64,000 nt of DNA from assembly GCF_002099425.1 (NCBI RefSeq), contig NW_018343991.1:15567001-15631000 (forward strand). The letters run 5' to 3'. Below, piece after piece: positions 63,928 through 64,000 of this stretch. Positions within the stretch are counted from its first letter, which is position 1. Each line of letters starts with the position of its first letter. Source of the stretch: Phascolarctos cinereus. Lineage: Eukaryota; Chordata; Mammalia; Diprotodontia; Phascolarctidae. Under the pieces are notes generated by a model, which had not been told where the DNA came from, did not search any database, and saw only the letters and a program-made list of their open reading frames with translations. Made by a program: the position numbers and the translations under genes.

Positions 63928-64000
63928 CAAAAGTTTCAGGCAAACATTTTAAATAGATATAGTTAAACAGAATGCTTATAACCTCCAGTTTAGGTAGAAT

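Overview
This 64-kb window looks like a marsupial nuclear chromosome, probably from the Australian radiation. The evidence is its repeat content. There are about 16 copies of a CORE-SINE with an RTE/Bov-B-like 3' tail (Mar1-like), seven copies of a poly(A)-tailed CORE-SINE relative (WSINE1-like), and many L2-tailed MIR/THER1 copies. Long L2 and CR1/L3 remnants, marsupial-type L1 and an RTE LINE 5' end are also present. Family names come from memory of the consensus sequences and were not checked against a library. The species cannot be fixed from sequence alone.

I see no intact protein-coding gene, rRNA, tRNA, CRISPR array or bacterial-type feature. Open frames above about 100 codons are explained by microsatellites (Ser/Leu/Phe or Ile/Tyr/Leu/Ser repeats), LINE ORF remnants or SINE sequence, or are short unsupported frames. 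The window is best read as intergenic or deep intronic DNA in which transposons have repeatedly landed in one another.

Layout. 1-15 kb: SINEs, MIRs, L2 and CR1/L3 pieces with unique stretches between, and two palindromic hAT MITEs. 15.5-19.4 kb: a minus-strand L1 that keeps both ends but has lost the middle of ORF2, and carries a WSINE1 with an expanded tail in ORF1. 20-28 kb: microsatellites, a Mar1-in-Mar1 nest, a five-layer L2 nest with a 270-bp compound tetranucleotide array, and a short L1 with a perfect 16-bp target duplication inside an old hAT element. 28-42 kb: L2, CR1/L3, tetranucleotide arrays and two more MITEs. 42.3-44.1 kb: the longest repeat-poor block, a possible regulatory region. 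44.6-47.2 kb: a direct segmental duplication with a 101-bp identical core, one copy carrying a WSINE1. 49.9-50.1 kb: a tandem duplication of about 115-120 bp. 50.5-55.9 kb: two L1 fragments meeting head to head, a 400-bp polypyrimidine tract and a nearly 2-kb L2 with SINE insertions. 56-64 kb: a SINE with a (GAA)n-expanded tail, an RTE LINE 5' fragment with endonuclease motifs, scrambled L1, and two copies of an unclassified sequence that may derive from a coding region.

The main interest is structural: datable insertion layers, SINE tails as microsatellite seeds, a likely gene-conversion tract, a small palindromic MITE family and an internally deleted L1. I found no new gene system that I can defend. 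Boundaries of old repeats are approximate, by roughly 5-30 bp.
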